Source: Clostridia bacterium | GTDB lineage: Bacteria; Bacillota; DTU025 | Reading direction: 5' to 3' | Assembly (NCBI GenBank): GCA_034926675.1 | Contig: JAYFQW010000042.1 | Coordinates: forward strand, 62,001-126,000 | Length of the DNA stretch: 64,000 bases | Part shown: positions 26,235 through 35,917 of the stretch, piece by piece | How positions within the stretch are numbered: the first letter of the stretch is position 1 | Layout of the letters: each line of letters opens with the position of its first letter | Position numbers and translations under genes: made by a program | Notes under the pieces: generated by a model | The model's input: only the letters and a program-made list of their open reading frames with translations | Told to the model about the DNA's origin: nothing | The model's database searches: none

Positions 26235-27269
26235 ATGCGTTACATATCCATTCACAACTCCGTACCCGGGATGATCCTGGCCAGGCATGTGTGGGGACCC
26301 CGCGGCCAGATCCTCCTTACAGCCAATACTGTTCTCAAGGATTCGTACATCCAGCGCCTTCTGGATCTCCAGTATTCCGCGATATACATCAAGAGCTACG
26401 AAAGCGAACCGGTTGAGAATCTCGTGGAGCCGGTGAAACAGCAAACCCTTGTTCAGGCTAAGGAAACACTTCGTTCAATTGTCGACATCGCCTTGAGCTC
26501 TTCCCGCATCGACATCCCAAAGATCGTCTCCATCGTGGAGTCCATAGTGGACCAGGTCCTCGGCAACAGAGACGTGATCTACAACATGGCCGACATCAAA
26601 GCCTTCGATGACTACACATTCGGCCATTCTGTTGATGTGTGCGTCTTGTCGGTGATGTGCGCCTCAGAGATGGGCATGAACAAGTATGAACTGCTGGACC
26701 TTGGCACAGGCGCCATAATGCACGACATGGGCAAGCTGTTCATCCCCAAAGAGATACTCTCGAAAGTCTCTCATCTGAGCGCTGATGATTGGGATGTGAT
26801 AAGGCAGCACCCGTGGGACGGTTTCCAGTTCCTTCGAAGGCAGATACCACTGATCCCTGCGCACATAGCCCTGCAGCACCATGAGAGATTCGATGGCTCG
26901 GGCTACCCGCGAGGACTAGAAGATGAAGCCATGCTGAACCTCGCGAAGGTGACTGCCGTTGCGGATTCCTACAACGCGATGACATCCGACAGGCCATACA
27001 GGCGGGCCATGATGCCCCATCAGGCACTGCCAATCATTGTTCGGGAAGCAGGCAGGAGCTACAACCCCGACGTGGTGAAGGCATTCACGCGCGTGGTGGC
27101 TGAGTACCCCCTTGGCAGCTTGGTGAGGCTGTCGGACGGCTCGACTGCCTGCGTATCCGGGGCAACCAAGGGCATCTACCAGCTTACGATCGCATCCGGT
27201 CCACGTGAGGGAGAGTCGATCCAGGTGAGCCGTGATAGCGAACTGGCTATCATCGAGAGGATCGAGTGA
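26235..27269 (+). CDS. HD-GYP domain phosphohydrolase (probable cyclic-di-GMP phosphodiesterase)
   Basis: A roughly 344-residue cytoplasmic signalling protein. The ATG at 26235 has GGAGG 6 bases upstream; an upstream in-frame start lacks an RBS. The N-terminal 120 residues form a domain seen before many HD-GYP domains (SVPGMILARHVWGPRGQIL). The HD-GYP core shows FGHSVDVC, HDMGK, the paired His in LQHHERFDGSGYPRG and DSYNAMTSDRPYR. Such enzymes hydrolyse cyclic di-GMP using a metal centre. A C-terminal strand-rich segment of about 50 residues ends the protein. No GGDEF or PAS partner is nearby, so its input signal is unknown. Confidence 0.9.
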   Translation: MRYISIHNSVPGMILARHVWGPRGQILLTANTVLKDSYIQRLLDLQYSAIYIKSYESEPVENLVEPVKQQTLVQAKETLRSIVDIALSSSRIDIPKIVSIVESIVDQVLGNRDVIYNMADIKAFDDYTFGHSVDVCVLSVMCASEMGMNKYELLDLGTGAIMHDMGKLFIPKEILSKVSHLSADDWDVIRQHPWDGFQFLRRQIPLIPAHIALQHHERFDGSGYPRGLEDEAMLNLAKVTAVADSYNAMTSDRPYRRAMMPHQALPIIVREAGRSYNPDVVKAFTRVVAEYPLGSLVRLSDGSTACVSGATKGIYQLTIASGPREGESIQVSRDSELAIIERIE

Positions 27270-27286
27270 ATCCTCCTCGCTATTGA

Positions 27287-27320
27287 ATAGGGCCACGCTG
27301 CCGATGGTGCGCGGCCCTAT
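27287..27320. terminator. Convergent terminator hairpin between HD-GYP gene and serS
   Basis: ATAGGGCC (27287-27294) pairs with GGCCCTAT (27313-27320) around an 18-base loop that can pair further. It lies between two convergent genes and could stop transcription from both sides, although T-tracts are weak. Confidence 0.5.
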
Positions 27321-27359
27321 CTGTTGCCCACGACTTGCCTCATGCTTTGTTCCGGGATT

Positions 27360-28652
27360 CTACTTCTCTTTGGAGATGACCTCCGCTCCTCCCATGTAGG
27401 GGCGAAGCCTATCAGGGATAATCACTGTCCCATCTGGCTGCTGGAAGTTCTCGATCACGGCCGCCATGGTCCTTCCAACGGCAAGCCCAGATCCGTTCAG
27501 AGTATGAATGTACTCTGCCTTTGCTCCTGGCGCTGGCCTGAACTTGATGTCTGCGCGACGCGCCTGAAACGCTTCGAAATTGCTGCACGAGGAGATCTCA
27601 ACATACCTGCCATAGCTGGGCATCCAGACCTCAAGGTCGTATTTCTTCGCAGCCGAGAAGCCAACATCACCGGTGCACATCTTCGTGACCCGGTACGGAA
27701 GCTCAAGCAGCTCTAGGACTGCGGCAGCGTCGCAGACGAGGCTTTCGAGCTCATCATAGGACGTATCGGGATGCACGAACTTCACCATCTCCACCTTGTC
27801 GAACTCATGCTGACGAATGAGCCCTCTGGTGTCACGACCGGATGCGCCAGCCTCAGCCCGGAAACACGCTGTGAAAGCGCAATGCTTGATGGGCAAAGAG
27901 GCGCAGTCGAGTATCTCGCCGCGGTACATGTTCGTCACAGGAACCTCAGCAGTCGGAATCATGTAGTAGTCAAGGCCCTCGCACTTGAACATGTCCTCAG
28001 CGAACTTCGGCAACTGGCCAGTGCCTACCATCGATGCCCTGTTCACCAGGAACGGGGGATATACCTCGCTGTATCCGTGTTCGGTCGTGTGAAGATCGAG
28101 CATGAAGCTGGTTATCGCCCGTGAGAGCCTCGAGCCAGCCCCCTTGTATATGACGAACCTGGCGCCTGTGATCTTGGCAGCTCGCTCGAAATCGAAGATC
28201 CCGAGGGCGACCCCGATATCCCAGTGAGCCTGAGGCGCGAACGTGAACGTCGTTGGTTCACGCCACCGTCGAACCTCAACGTTCTCGGTGTCATCCTTGC
28301 CCAAGGGAACGGATGGATGTGGAATGTTCGGAATTCCAAGCAGCATCTCTTGGATCTCCGCGTCTACAGCGGAAAGCTCATCATCGAGCTTTCGGATACT
28401 ATCAGCCACACCCTTCATATCCGCGATTATCTCCGCCGCATCGAGCTTCTGCTTCTTCATTCGCGCGACCTTCTCCGAGGCTTCGTTCCTCCGTCGCTTC
28501 AGTTCCTCCACTTCCACAAGCATCGCCCTGCGGCGTTCGTCCTTCGAAAGCAGGGTATCGAGTATGCGGGTATCCTCTCCCCTGCGCACAAGGGAATCCC
28601 GAACAACGTCGGAGTTCGCCCGCACGAATTTCAGATCAAGCACATCAGCCAC
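27360..28652 (-). CDS. serS: Seryl-tRNA synthetase
   Basis: A full-length (430 residues) class II seryl-tRNA synthetase that charges tRNA-Ser. The N-terminal coiled-coil arm (residues about 30-100, with [18 protein letters not shown]) contacts the long variable arm of tRNA-Ser. Motif 2 is [21 protein letters not shown] and motif 3 is [16 protein letters not shown]. It is preceded by a long leader with a T-box, so expression should respond to uncharged tRNA-Ser. Two tRNA-Ser genes lie 1.5 kb away on the same strand. Confidence 0.97.
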   Translation of the reverse strand: MADVLDLKFVRANSDVVRDSLVRRGEDTRILDTLLSKDERRRAMLVEVEELKRRRNEASEKVARMKKQKLDAAEIIADMKGVADSIRKLDDELSAVDAEIQEMLLGIPNIPHPSVPLGKDDTENVEVRRWREPTTFTFAPQAHWDIGVALGIFDFERAAKITGARFVIYKGAGSRLSRAITSFMLDLHTTEHGYSEVYPPFLVNRASMVGTGQLPKFAEDMFKCEGLDYYMIPTAEVPVTNMYRGEILDCASLPIKHCAFTACFRAEAGASGRDTRGLIRQHEFDKVEMVKFVHPDTSYDELESLVCDAAAVLELLELPYRVTKMCTGDVGFSAAKKYDLEVWMPSYGRYVEISSCSNFEAFQARRADIKFRPAPGAKAEYIHTLNGSGLAVGRTMAAVIENFQQPDGTVIIPDRLRPYMGGAEVISKEK

Positions 28653-28743
28653 CCCTTCTCGATAGGTCTCTTGCGCCGTCTACCTTTGCCCCTGCCCAAC
28701 GCGCAACACTGCAGAGGCTGTCGCCGGTTTGGGCAACAAAAAA

Positions 28744-29110
28744 CCCGCCCCCTGCGACTCTCGCCGCCGGGGGCGGGAAAACTCTCCCGTGTTGCCACCC
28801 CGATTGGCCGCCTGAACAAGCTCCCATTCGCAGACCGCTGCTAGGTGCTTGTTTACAGGCGCACCCTCTCGTTTCCGCTATGACGGGCGGTCCCGGCCCA
28901 GCTTACTCTCTTTCGGCCAGCCACTCCAGGGCGGATTCACCCGCATCCACTCACCGTTTCCCACCAGCGCCTCCGTTAGTCCCCACCCACTCGGCTCTTC
29001 CTAGTAGGCAGGCGCAAGGCGCGTCCGGCTCTCTTTGCAGAGGATGACGGGATACTGCTCCCCTTCATCGTGTTTTCGATTCGCAGTCCGCAGAGGCGGT
29101 CTGCGATTAC
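28744..29110 (-). promoter_or_regulatory. T-box riboswitch leader of serS
   Basis: The roughly 370-base leader ends with the T-box sequence GGGTGGCAACACGGG (complement of 28786-28800) followed directly by a strong terminator: CCCGCCCCC / GGGGGCGGG (28744-28752 and 28769-28777 on the plus strand) and a run of T. T-box leaders read the charging state of a cognate tRNA, here serine by context. The specifier loop could not be assigned with confidence by eye. The leader starts just after the promoter at 29116-29144. Confidence 0.85.
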
Positions 29111-29115
29111 CCCTT

Positions 29116-29144
29116 ATGATACCCTGCTGATCAGCGAATGTCAA
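29116..29144 (-). promoter_or_regulatory. serS promoter
   Basis: On the minus strand TTGACA (complement of 29139-29144) and TATCAT (complement of 29116-29121) are separated by exactly 17 bases, a near-consensus housekeeping promoter placed at the start of the T-box leader. Confidence 0.8.
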
Positions 29145-29182
29145 TAGGCGCAAGGACCAAAAGGACCAAGTCGAATCGGAAA

Positions 29183-29218
29183 GGCCCGATCGTCCTCGCA
29201 CAGGAGGACGGTCGGGCC
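29183..29218 (-). terminator. Terminator after the por operon
   Basis: A long hairpin, GGCCCGACCGTCCTC pairing with GAGGACGATCGGGCC around a 6-base loop with one mismatch, followed by TTT on the minus strand. It lies 46 bases after the porB stop and just before the serS promoter. Confidence 0.75.
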
Positions 29219-29263
29219 ACATGGCCATTAGGGCCAACTGACTTACACCAAGCAGCAGGCTGC

Positions 29264-30190
29264 TTATGCCTGCTCCCCGCACTTCGCAAGGAGCACCGCC
29301 CACTTCCGGTCTACGTCATCCTGCAGTTCAGTGAGGATGTGCTCGTTCTCCGGCTTGAACAGGTGGCGGAACCTATCCTGAGTCTTGAGGAACTCCACAA
29401 GGGGTTTCTTCTCCTTTGGCCTGTATGTGAGCTTATACTCCCCGTTCTCCACCTCATACAACGGCCAGAAACACGTATCAACCGCCAGCCTCGCGATCTC
29501 GATTGTCTTGTCAGAGGTGAACTTCCATCCTAGCATACACGGCTGGATGATGTTCATGAACGCCGGGCCTTCCACCGCAAGCGCCTTCTTGACCTTGGTC
29601 ACCGTGTCATTCCAGAACGCCGGCGAGGCCTGTGCTACGTATGGAATGCCGTGGGCAGCCATAACCTCTGTCAGGTCTTTGCGATACTGCTTCTTGCCGT
29701 ACGACTCGGCTCCGACAGGGCTCGTGGTAGTGTTCGCACCGCGCGGAGTCGCACTCGACCGCTGGATGCCAGTGTTCATATACGCTTGGTTATCGTAGCA
29801 GATGTAGAGCATATCGTGCCCCCGCTCCATTGCCCCGGAAAGCGACTGGAACCCGATGTCATAGGTTCCGCCATCGCCGCCGAATGCGATGAAGTCGATC
29901 TTCTTGCTCACCTTGCCACGGCGGGAAAGCGCCCTGTATGCCGCCTCCACTCCGCTCACCGTAGCTGCGGAGTTCTCGAACGCGTTGTGAATGAACGGCG
30001 TCTTCCACGCGGTATACGGGTATATTGTGGTGCCTACCTCCATGCACCCGGTGGCACACCCGACTACCACAGGGTTGTCGGCCGCAAGAAGCGCCTGCTT
30101 TATGATGATCGGAAAACCGCATCCGGCACAGGCGCGGTGACCTGACGAGATCATGACTTCCTTCTTCGACAGTTCCTTCAGAGTCGCCAT
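29264..30190 (-). CDS. porB: Pyruvate:ferredoxin oxidoreductase beta subunit
   Basis: The thiamine-diphosphate-binding subunit of pyruvate:ferredoxin oxidoreductase, which converts pyruvate and CoA to acetyl-CoA, CO2 and reduced ferredoxin. GHRACAGCGFPIIIKQAL provides two cluster-binding cysteines; GDGGTYDIGFQSLSGAMERG with DNQAYMNTG is the TPP-Mg site. The ATG at 30190 follows AGGAGGT by 6 bases; a GTG at 30196 would abut the RBS. It is the last gene of porGDAB and full length (about 308 residues). Substrate assignment to pyruvate rather than another 2-oxoacid rests on subunit arrangement and similarity of motifs. Confidence 0.92.
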   Translation of the reverse strand: MATLKELSKKEVMISSGHRACAGCGFPIIIKQALLAADNPVVVGCATGCMEVGTTIYPYTAWKTPFIHNAFENSAATVSGVEAAYRALSRRGKVSKKIDFIAFGGDGGTYDIGFQSLSGAMERGHDMLYICYDNQAYMNTGIQRSSATPRGANTTTSPVGAESYGKKQYRKDLTEVMAAHGIPYVAQASPAFWNDTVTKVKKALAVEGPAFMNIIQPCMLGWKFTSDKTIEIARLAVDTCFWPLYEVENGEYKLTYRPKEKKPLVEFLKTQDRFRHLFKPENEHILTELQDDVDRKWAVLLAKCGEQA

Positions 30191-30201
30191 GTGCACACCT
30201 C

Positions 30202-31380
30202 CTATTCTCTGACACCCAGGTAGGTGAGAGTTCTCTCAACCATGCCTGTGTCAGCCGTCTTCTTAAGGTCCTCATATACCGACCTGATGTTCTCGAGCGT
30301 GACGTCGCGTCCGCCGATCCCGTAGATGTAATTGACGATCTTCGCTCCGCACACGCCATACATGGCCGAACGGAGTTCCGCAAACACAGGTCCGCTCACA
30401 GCGTTGAACGAGTCGGACCGATCCATCACCCCTATGGCCTTCACGTGCTTCAATGCCTCAGCGAGCTCAACCGCAGGGAACGGCCTGAAGGTTCGGAGTT
30501 TCAGCATTCCAGCCTTCACGCCCTCCGCGCGCAGCGTCTTGATGACCTCGCGCGCAGTGCCAGCTGTAGAGCCCAGGACTACTATGGCGATCTCGGCGTC
30601 GTCGAGCATGCACTCCTCGAAGAAGCCGTACCCACGCCCGGTGAGCTTGCCATACTCGCGCCCAACGTCGAGGATTACTTTCCCCGCGTTCCTCATGCCC
30701 TCAGCCTGCTGCCGCTTGTGCTCGAAGTTCCAGTCGTACAGGTCCAGCGGACCAACGGTGACCGGGTGATCCACGTCGAGAAGCGGATTCTCCGGCACGT
30801 ACTCCCCTATGAACTTCTTCACCACGTCGTCTTCCAGGGTGTGCATGACTTCCATGGCGTGGCTTATGATGAAACCATCCATCGTCACCATGGTGGGAAG
30901 CAGCACATCCTTGTGCTCGGCGATCCTCACCGCCTGAATGGCGTTGTCGTAAGCCTCTTGTGCATTCTCGGAGAACAGCTGGATCCATCCAGAGTCTCTC
31001 GCTCCCATCGTGTCGCTGTGGTCACAGTGGATGTTGAGCGGGCCCGACAGCGCCCTGTTCACAACGGGCATCACGATTGGAAGTCGCATGGAAGCGGCGA
31101 TGTACACTATCTCCCACATCAACGCAAGCCCATTGGCGGAAGTCGCCGTCATGGCCCGCGCGCCACCCGAGGCCGCGCCCACCGTAGCGCTCATCGCCGA
31201 ATGCTCGCTTTCAACCGTCACGAACTCGGTGTCCACCCTGCCGTCAGCGACGAAGCTGGAGAAGATCTGCACGATCTCTGTCTGAGGCGTGATGGGATAG
31301 GCAGCCACAACGTCCGGGTCTATCTGGCGCATCGCCTCTGCGACTGCCTCGTTGCCTGTCTTGGCAACTCTAGTACTCAT
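30202..31380 (-). CDS. porA: Pyruvate:ferredoxin oxidoreductase alpha subunit
   Basis: The alpha subunit (392 residues) carrying the pyrimidine-side TPP interface and the transketolase-like C-terminal domain. Recognisable segments are VAAYPITPQTEIVQ, FVTVESEHSAMSATVGAASGGARAMTATS (with the conserved Glu for the TPP pyrimidine) and CDHSDTMGARDSGWIQLF. It lies 25 bases after porD and 11 bases before porB. The phrase SDTMGARDSGW is typical of the pyruvate-specific enzymes. Confidence 0.94.
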   Translation of the reverse strand: MSTRVAKTGNEAVAEAMRQIDPDVVAAYPITPQTEIVQIFSSFVADGRVDTEFVTVESEHSAMSATVGAASGGARAMTATSANGLALMWEIVYIAASMRLPIVMPVVNRALSGPLNIHCDHSDTMGARDSGWIQLFSENAQEAYDNAIQAVRIAEHKDVLLPTMVTMDGFIISHAMEVMHTLEDDVVKKFIGEYVPENPLLDVDHPVTVGPLDLYDWNFEHKRQQAEGMRNAGKVILDVGREYGKLTGRGYGFFEECMLDDAEIAIVVLGSTAGTAREVIKTLRAEGVKAGMLKLRTFRPFPAVELAEALKHVKAIGVMDRSDSFNAVSGPVFAELRSAMYGVCGAKIVNYIYGIGGRDVTLENIRSVYEDLKKTADTGMVERTLTYLGVRE

Positions 31381-31405
31381 TCTTTTCTCCTCCTCCCTAC
31401 TTCGT

Positions 31406-31711
31406 CTAGGCCTCTTCGTCCTTGATCATTGTAAGGGCCTTGTTCCCGCGCTTACCAGGGCACTCACGAGCGCAGATTCCGCAGCCCTTGCAGTGGGCAT
31501 AGTCGATGCCTTTGAACTTACCGTCCTCAACGAGGATCGCCTGGTCAGGACAGAATATCCAGCAAAACAGGCAGTTGATGCAGTTCTCCGGCACATGAAC
31601 CGGACGGTACGTCCGCCATCCGCCTGTCTCGTACTTTGCAGCACATCCGGGTTCCGTGATGCGTCCTGCCTTCAGTACGTCCTTCCACCCTGCGCTTTTG
31701 GAAATTGACAT
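31406..31711 (-). CDS. porD: Pyruvate:ferredoxin oxidoreductase delta subunit (2[4Fe-4S])
   Basis: A 101-residue ferredoxin-like subunit with two 4Fe-4S motifs: CINCLFCWIFCPDQAI and CKGCGICARECPGKRGNKAL. It passes electrons from the TPP site to external ferredoxin. The start codon overlaps the porG stop by one base (TAATG), implying coupled translation. Length and position between porG and porA are standard. Confidence 0.95.
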   Translation of the reverse strand: MSISKSAGWKDVLKAGRITEPGCAAKYETGGWRTYRPVHVPENCINCLFCWIFCPDQAILVEDGKFKGIDYAHCKGCGICARECPGKRGNKALTMIKDEEA

Positions 31712-32286
31712 TATGAAGCCACCTCCCGGTAGGCCCTTCTAATAGCATCCAGATTCTTGGCGACCACATCTGGACGCAGCTTCTTCGCTAGCTTGTGCTC
31801 GGTATCCTGGATCAGCGCTTCGAGGCTCAGCAACCCAGTGGCCGCGATCAGGGCGCCCATCATCGGAGTGTTCGGGATGTTCTTGCCTATGGCAGCCATG
31901 GAGATCTGAGTCGCGTCGAGGGTGTACACCTTTGCAGGGCTGCCCCCGAGATTCAGCTTCGCGCACATCTCAGCTGGGGAAAGCGGAGTGTTGACCAGGT
32001 ATATCCCGTTCTCGGGCACACCGGCCTTCACATCCACCGTTGCGATTAGCGTTGAGTCAAGCACAACTACGATGCTCGGGTTTTGGACATGACAATGCAA
32101 GGTGACTGGTTCATCGCTGATTCTGTTGAACGCCTGCATAGGCGCGCCCATTCTCTCGGGCCCATACTCAGGGAACGCCTGAGCATACTTCCCCGCGGAG
32201 ATGACCGCCTCGGCGAGAACGAGCGCGGCGGTCTTGGCTCCCTGGCCAGCGCGACCATGCCAACGAATTTCCAGGAGCTTACCCAT
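31711..32286 (-). CDS. porG: Pyruvate:ferredoxin oxidoreductase gamma subunit
   Basis: A 191-residue gamma subunit with the family entry EIRWHGRAGQGAKTAALVLAEA and the phrase AFPEYGPERMGAPMQAFNRI. It is the first gene of porGDAB. A strong RBS (GGGGGAGGAAAACC) is present. The operon provides the main pyruvate-oxidising step of an anaerobe and would reduce the small ferredoxin encoded at 35523-35690 or a similar carrier. Confidence 0.94.
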   Translation of the reverse strand: MGKLLEIRWHGRAGQGAKTAALVLAEAVISAGKYAQAFPEYGPERMGAPMQAFNRISDEPVTLHCHVQNPSIVVVLDSTLIATVDVKAGVPENGIYLVNTPLSPAEMCAKLNLGGSPAKVYTLDATQISMAAIGKNIPNTPMMGALIAATGLLSLEALIQDTEHKLAKKLRPDVVAKNLDAIRRAYREVAS

Positions 32287-32410
32287 GGTTTTCCTCCCCC
32301 TACAGTGATGCTATTTCGTACAGAACATCGCCCAGTCTGGTGTGGGCACAGCTTGTACATTTATGAAGTACGCCTCGAAAGCCCGGGGCATACGCCACAA
32401 GCCAATTGCC

Positions 32411-32432
32411 GAGCTGGCCCGTTGGCCAGCTC
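32411..32432. terminator. Hairpin downstream of glyA
   Basis: GAGCTGGCC (32411-32419) pairs perfectly with GGCCAGCTC (32424-32432) around a 4-base loop. It lies 15 bases after the glyA stop codon. There is no clear T-tract, so it may be a weak terminator or an mRNA-stabilising end. Confidence 0.4.
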
Positions 32433-32446
32433 GCATGATTACACTA

Positions 32447-33709
32447 TCAGAATGATGCTTCAGCGACAAGTTCAGGGTACAATGGGAATCTGCGGGTCAG
32501 CCCTTCCACGCTGCTTCTCACCACTGCTAGTGCATCCTCCGACCCGATGTTGGAGAGGGTATCGCTGATGAGCGCTGCTATCTCGCCCATCTCCGATTCC
32601 TTCAGCCCACGAGTTGTTACGGCTGGAGTGCCGATTCGGACACCGCTCGTCACCATGGGCTTTTCTGGATCGAACGGGACCGCGTTCTTGTTCACAGTGA
32701 TCCCAATCTCATCAAGTGCGCGTTCAGCCGCCTTGCCCGTGATCCCAGTGCCCCTCATGTCCATGAGCATCAAGTGGTTATCTGTTCCTCCAGAAACGAG
32801 GCGCCACCCATGCGCCGACAGGCCTGATGCAAGGGCCTGAGCATTGGACAGGATCTGCTTCTGATAGGCCGAGAACTCCGGGCGCAAGGCTTCTCCGAAC
32901 GCCACGGCCTTCGCCGCTATCACATGCATCAAGGGACCGCCCTGCGTGCCCGGGAAGATCGCGGAGTCAATCTTCTTCGCCCACTCCGCTTTGCACAGGA
33001 TCATGCCACCGCGGGGACCTCGGAGGGTCTTGTGTGTAGTAGTGGTGACGAACTCTGCGTACGGGACGGGATCCGGATGAAGCTTCGCGGCCACAAGGCC
33101 AGCAATATGCGCCATGTCCACCATCACAAGGGCTCCCACGCTATCAGCAATTGCCCTTATGCGCTGGAAATCAATGATTCGCGGATATGCGCTGGCGCCG
33201 GCGACTATCATCTTGGGGTGGTGCTCAGCAGCCAACGACTGAAGGGCGTCGTAATCAATCCGTTGATCCTCCACGCGGACGCCGTATGGAATAAAGTTGA
33301 AGTACTTGCCCGAAATGTTGAGGCGCATCCCGTGAGTAAGGTGCCCCCCGTGGGCAAGGTTCAAACCCAGCACGGTATCGCCTGGCTCCAGTGCGGCGAA
33401 GTAAACGGCCATGTTGGCCTGGGCGCCGGAATGCGGTTGCACGTTGGCATGGTCCGCTCCGAAGAGCGCCTTTGCCCGCTCGATAGCTAGAGACTCCGCG
33501 ATGTCCACGTACTCACAGCCGCCGTAGTATCTCTTGCCGGGGTACCCTTCTGCGTACTTGTTGGTAAGGGGCGACCCGAGCGCCTCAAGAACCGCCCTGC
33601 TCACAAAGTTCTCTGAAGCGATCAACTCGATCTTGTCGTTCTGCCGATGGATTTCGGAGAATATCGCTCTGGCGATCTCCGGGTCCTCGCGTCTGACATA
33701 GTCGTACAT
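32447..33709 (-). CDS. glyA: Serine hydroxymethyltransferase
   Basis: A PLP enzyme that interconverts serine and glycine while charging tetrahydrofolate with a one-carbon unit. The ATG at 33709 is chosen because GAGGG lies 8 bases upstream and the product begins [16 protein letters not shown]; the frame extends upstream without an RBS. The PLP lysine lies in [17 protein letters not shown], and [20 protein letters not shown] is the usual N-terminal signature. Length of about 420 residues is normal. It starts 4 bases after the pdxT stop, so it shares a transcript with the PLP synthase genes that make its cofactor. Confidence 0.96.
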   Translation of the reverse strand: MYDYVRREDPEIARAIFSEIHRQNDKIELIASENFVSRAVLEALGSPLTNKYAEGYPGKRYYGGCEYVDIAESLAIERAKALFGADHANVQPHSGAQANMAVYFAALEPGDTVLGLNLAHGGHLTHGMRLNISGKYFNFIPYGVRVEDQRIDYDALQSLAAEHHPKMIVAGASAYPRIIDFQRIRAIADSVGALVMVDMAHIAGLVAAKLHPDPVPYAEFVTTTTHKTLRGPRGGMILCKAEWAKKIDSAIFPGTQGGPLMHVIAAKAVAFGEALRPEFSAYQKQILSNAQALASGLSAHGWRLVSGGTDNHLMLMDMRGTGITGKAAERALDEIGITVNKNAVPFDPEKPMVTSGVRIGTPAVTTRGLKESEMGEIAALISDTLSNIGSEDALAVVRSSVEGLTRRFPLYPELVAEASF

Positions 33710-33713
33710 ACGT

Positions 33714-34310
33714 TCACCCTCGCTTTTCCGCATTGTGCGCCCGATAGTCGGACGCCATCTCAACGAAGAGCGCATGGATTCGCGCATCGGAAGTCAGTTC
33801 AGGATGAAAAGCGCAGCCCAGAAGATGCGCCTGCCGCACAAAGACCGGCTCGCCGCCGAAACGTGCAAGCACTGACACTTCCGAAGCGACCTGCCTTATG
33901 ATCGGTGCACGGATGAACACTCCCGGGAAGGGCTCACCCATCCCCTCCACATTCAAGTCGACTTCAAAACTATCGACCTGCCGCCCGAACGCGTTCCGCT
34001 CAACGGATATGTCCATAAGGCCCAGCCTTGGCTGGGCGCTCCCAACTATCTCCCTGGCAAGGAGTATGAGCCCTGTGCACGTGCCGAAAACCGGCATTCC
34101 ACACTCCGCTGCAGCCCGTATCGATCGATCGAGGCCAAACTGCGTGAGCAGCTTGCCGTGGGTAGTGCTCTCTCCGCCCGGAAGGATCAGGCCGTCCACA
34201 TCTGCCAGTGTAGCTGCATCCCTGACCGGGACCGCTTCCACTCCGAGAGATCTGACCATGTCGATATGCTCCGACACAGCCCCCTGATAAGACAGAACAC
34301 CGATCCTCAT
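33714..34310 (-). CDS. pdxT: Pyridoxal 5'-phosphate synthase glutaminase subunit
   Basis: The class I glutaminase (198 residues) that supplies ammonia to PdxS in the DXP-independent PLP pathway. The catalytic Cys is in [12 protein letters not shown], the His-Glu pair in CAFHPEL, and LPGGESTT is the oxyanion-binding segment. It lies 50 bases after pdxS and 4 bases before glyA. Confidence 0.95.
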   Translation of the reverse strand: MRIGVLSYQGAVSEHIDMVRSLGVEAVPVRDAATLADVDGLILPGGESTTHGKLLTQFGLDRSIRAAAECGMPVFGTCTGLILLAREIVGSAQPRLGLMDISVERNAFGRQVDSFEVDLNVEGMGEPFPGVFIRAPIIRQVASEVSVLARFGGEPVFVRQAHLLGCAFHPELTSDARIHALFVEMASDYRAHNAEKRG

Positions 34311-34360
34311 CGGATTCCAGCACCCCCAGATGGTAGGACATCGTGCAGCTGCGCCCGCTG

Positions 34361-35260
34361 CTACCAGCCGCGTCCCTGAATTTTGCTGGCCTCATCCATG
34401 GATGAGGCGTCGATTCCCCTCATCGCTTCTCCAAGCCCCCTAGATACCTCAGCGAGGACTTTCGGATCAGCGTAGTTCGCCACCGCCAAAACCACCGCTT
34501 TGGCCATCGCCGCAGGGTTCTCCGACTTAAAGATCCCAGAGCCCACAAAGACCCCATCTGCGCCGAGTTGCATCATCAGAGCGGCATCGGCGGGAATCGC
34601 CACGCCGCCAGCGGCGAAGTTGACCACCGGCAGCCGGCCAGTGGAGGCTACCTCGCACACGAGGTCGTATGGAGCGCCCATTTCCTTTGCGACGGTCATG
34701 AGCTCTTCATGGGGCAGATTCTGAAGCCTGCGAATATCTCCAATTACCGCACGAATATGGCGAACGGCCTCCACAATATCACCAGTGCCAGCCTCGCCCT
34801 TTGTTCGCATCATGGCAGCGCCCTCGCCTATCCTTCTGAGGGCCTCTCCCAGGTTCCTGCAACCGCATACAAACGGGACTTTGAAGGCGTTCTTATCGAT
34901 ATGGTATTTATCGTCAGCAGGAGTGAGCACTTCGCTTTCGTCGATGAAATCGACTCCCAAGGCCTCTAATATCTGTGCCTCTACGAAATGCCCTATCCGC
35001 GCCTTCGCCATTACTGGAATGGTCACGACGCTCTTTATGCGCTCAACCACGGTAGGGTCGGCCATTCTTGCCACACCGCCGGCAGCACGGATGTCAGCCG
35101 GAACGCGTTCCAACGCCATCACGGCGACCGCTCCGGCATCTTCAGCGATCTTTGCCTGCTCAGCTGTTGTGACATCCATTATCACGCCACCCTTGAGCAT
35201 CTGAGCTAGCCCGGCCTTGACTCTAAGGGTTCCCCTCTCGGAAGTCTCTCCGCCCGCCAT
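34361..35260 (-). CDS. pdxS: Pyridoxal 5'-phosphate synthase lyase subunit
   Basis: The synthase subunit that forms PLP from ribose 5-phosphate, glyceraldehyde 3-phosphate and ammonia. The start at 35260 has GGAGGG 7 bases upstream; the longer frame to 35296 does not. Visible signatures are [16 protein letters not shown] (catalytic Lys in the equivalent region), [20 protein letters not shown] and [22 protein letters not shown]. About 299 residues, full length. It starts the pdxS-pdxT-glyA group. Confidence 0.97.
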   Translation of the reverse strand: MAGGETSERGTLRVKAGLAQMLKGGVIMDVTTAEQAKIAEDAGAVAVMALERVPADIRAAGGVARMADPTVVERIKSVVTIPVMAKARIGHFVEAQILEALGVDFIDESEVLTPADDKYHIDKNAFKVPFVCGCRNLGEALRRIGEGAAMMRTKGEAGTGDIVEAVRHIRAVIGDIRRLQNLPHEELMTVAKEMGAPYDLVCEVASTGRLPVVNFAAGGVAIPADAALMMQLGADGVFVGSGIFKSENPAAMAKAVVLAVANYADPKVLAEVSRGLGEAMRGIDASSMDEASKIQGRGW

Positions 35261-35294
35261 GCAGAATCCCTCCATGTGTCGAAATCCATTGTTC

Positions 35295-35323
35295 ATTGTA
35301 CTACACTGCTAGAGCATGCACAA
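35295..35323 (-). promoter_or_regulatory. Putative pdxS promoter
   Basis: On the minus strand TTGTGC and TACAAT are separated by 17 bases (complements of 35318-35323 and 35295-35300), about 35 bases upstream of the pdxS start. Confidence 0.45.
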
Positions 35324-35522
35324 TACATTGCCCCTGCGCCCTCGCCGACTGCGCCGTCCCGCTGGCCGCAGGTCATCGCTGCCCACGCGTGGGCGTACAA
35401 CACGTGGACTCCTCTGCTTACGCGGAGGAGCCCAGCCCAAGACGCGTGTAGGTTCATTCCCACTATCGTGAGCACGAGCCGTCGAGACAGCCTGCGGCAG
35501 ACGCCTCCGCGAGTGCGAGGAG

Positions 35523-35690
35523 CTATGCCGGGTTCGGCGCGCCAACCGGGCACACATCGTGGCAGTTGCCGCAGTCAATGCACTTATCCGGATCGATAAC
35601 GTAGATGTCGCCCTCACTGATGGCCTCAGTGGGGCACTCGGGCTTGCACGCTCCGCAAGCAATGCAGTCATTGTTGATCTTGTGCGCCAA
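35523..35690 (-). CDS. Clostridial-type 2[4Fe-4S] ferredoxin
   Basis: A 55-residue electron carrier. The translated sequence has two complete CxxCxxCxxxCP motifs: DCIACGACKPECPTEAI and KCIDCGNCHDVCPVGAP. Length and symmetry are those of clostridial low-potential ferredoxins. The start is TTG at 35690 with AAGGAG 9 bases upstream. It lies upstream of pdxS on the same strand with about 260 bases between. It is a plausible electron acceptor for the pyruvate:ferredoxin oxidoreductase encoded 3 kb away. Confidence 0.92.
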   Translation of the reverse strand: MAHKINNDCIACGACKPECPTEAISEGDIYVIDPDKCIDCGNCHDVCPVGAPNPA

Positions 35691-35917
35691 CAGAAAACAC
35701 TCCTTCTGAGGTGTAATACCCGGTTCATTCTACACGATGACCGGGAGTCATACAATCACCCCTCGCCCATCTTTTCGATGTGAGCCCCGGTTTCCCACGG
35801 CAATTCCAAGGAAACAGCGGCGAGGCAGCGAAAGGCTTGGATGCATAACGATACGGAGAAAGCGCCGGTGGAGGCACAATCCTCTACCGACGCGTTCAAA
35901 CGAAACTGAAGGCAATA

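Noticed and set aside
28253-29047. 264-codon open frame on the plus strand across serS and its leader
   Set aside because: It covers the T-box leader and antisense serS; the product is a Pro/Ser/Arg-rich artefact of GC-rich DNA.
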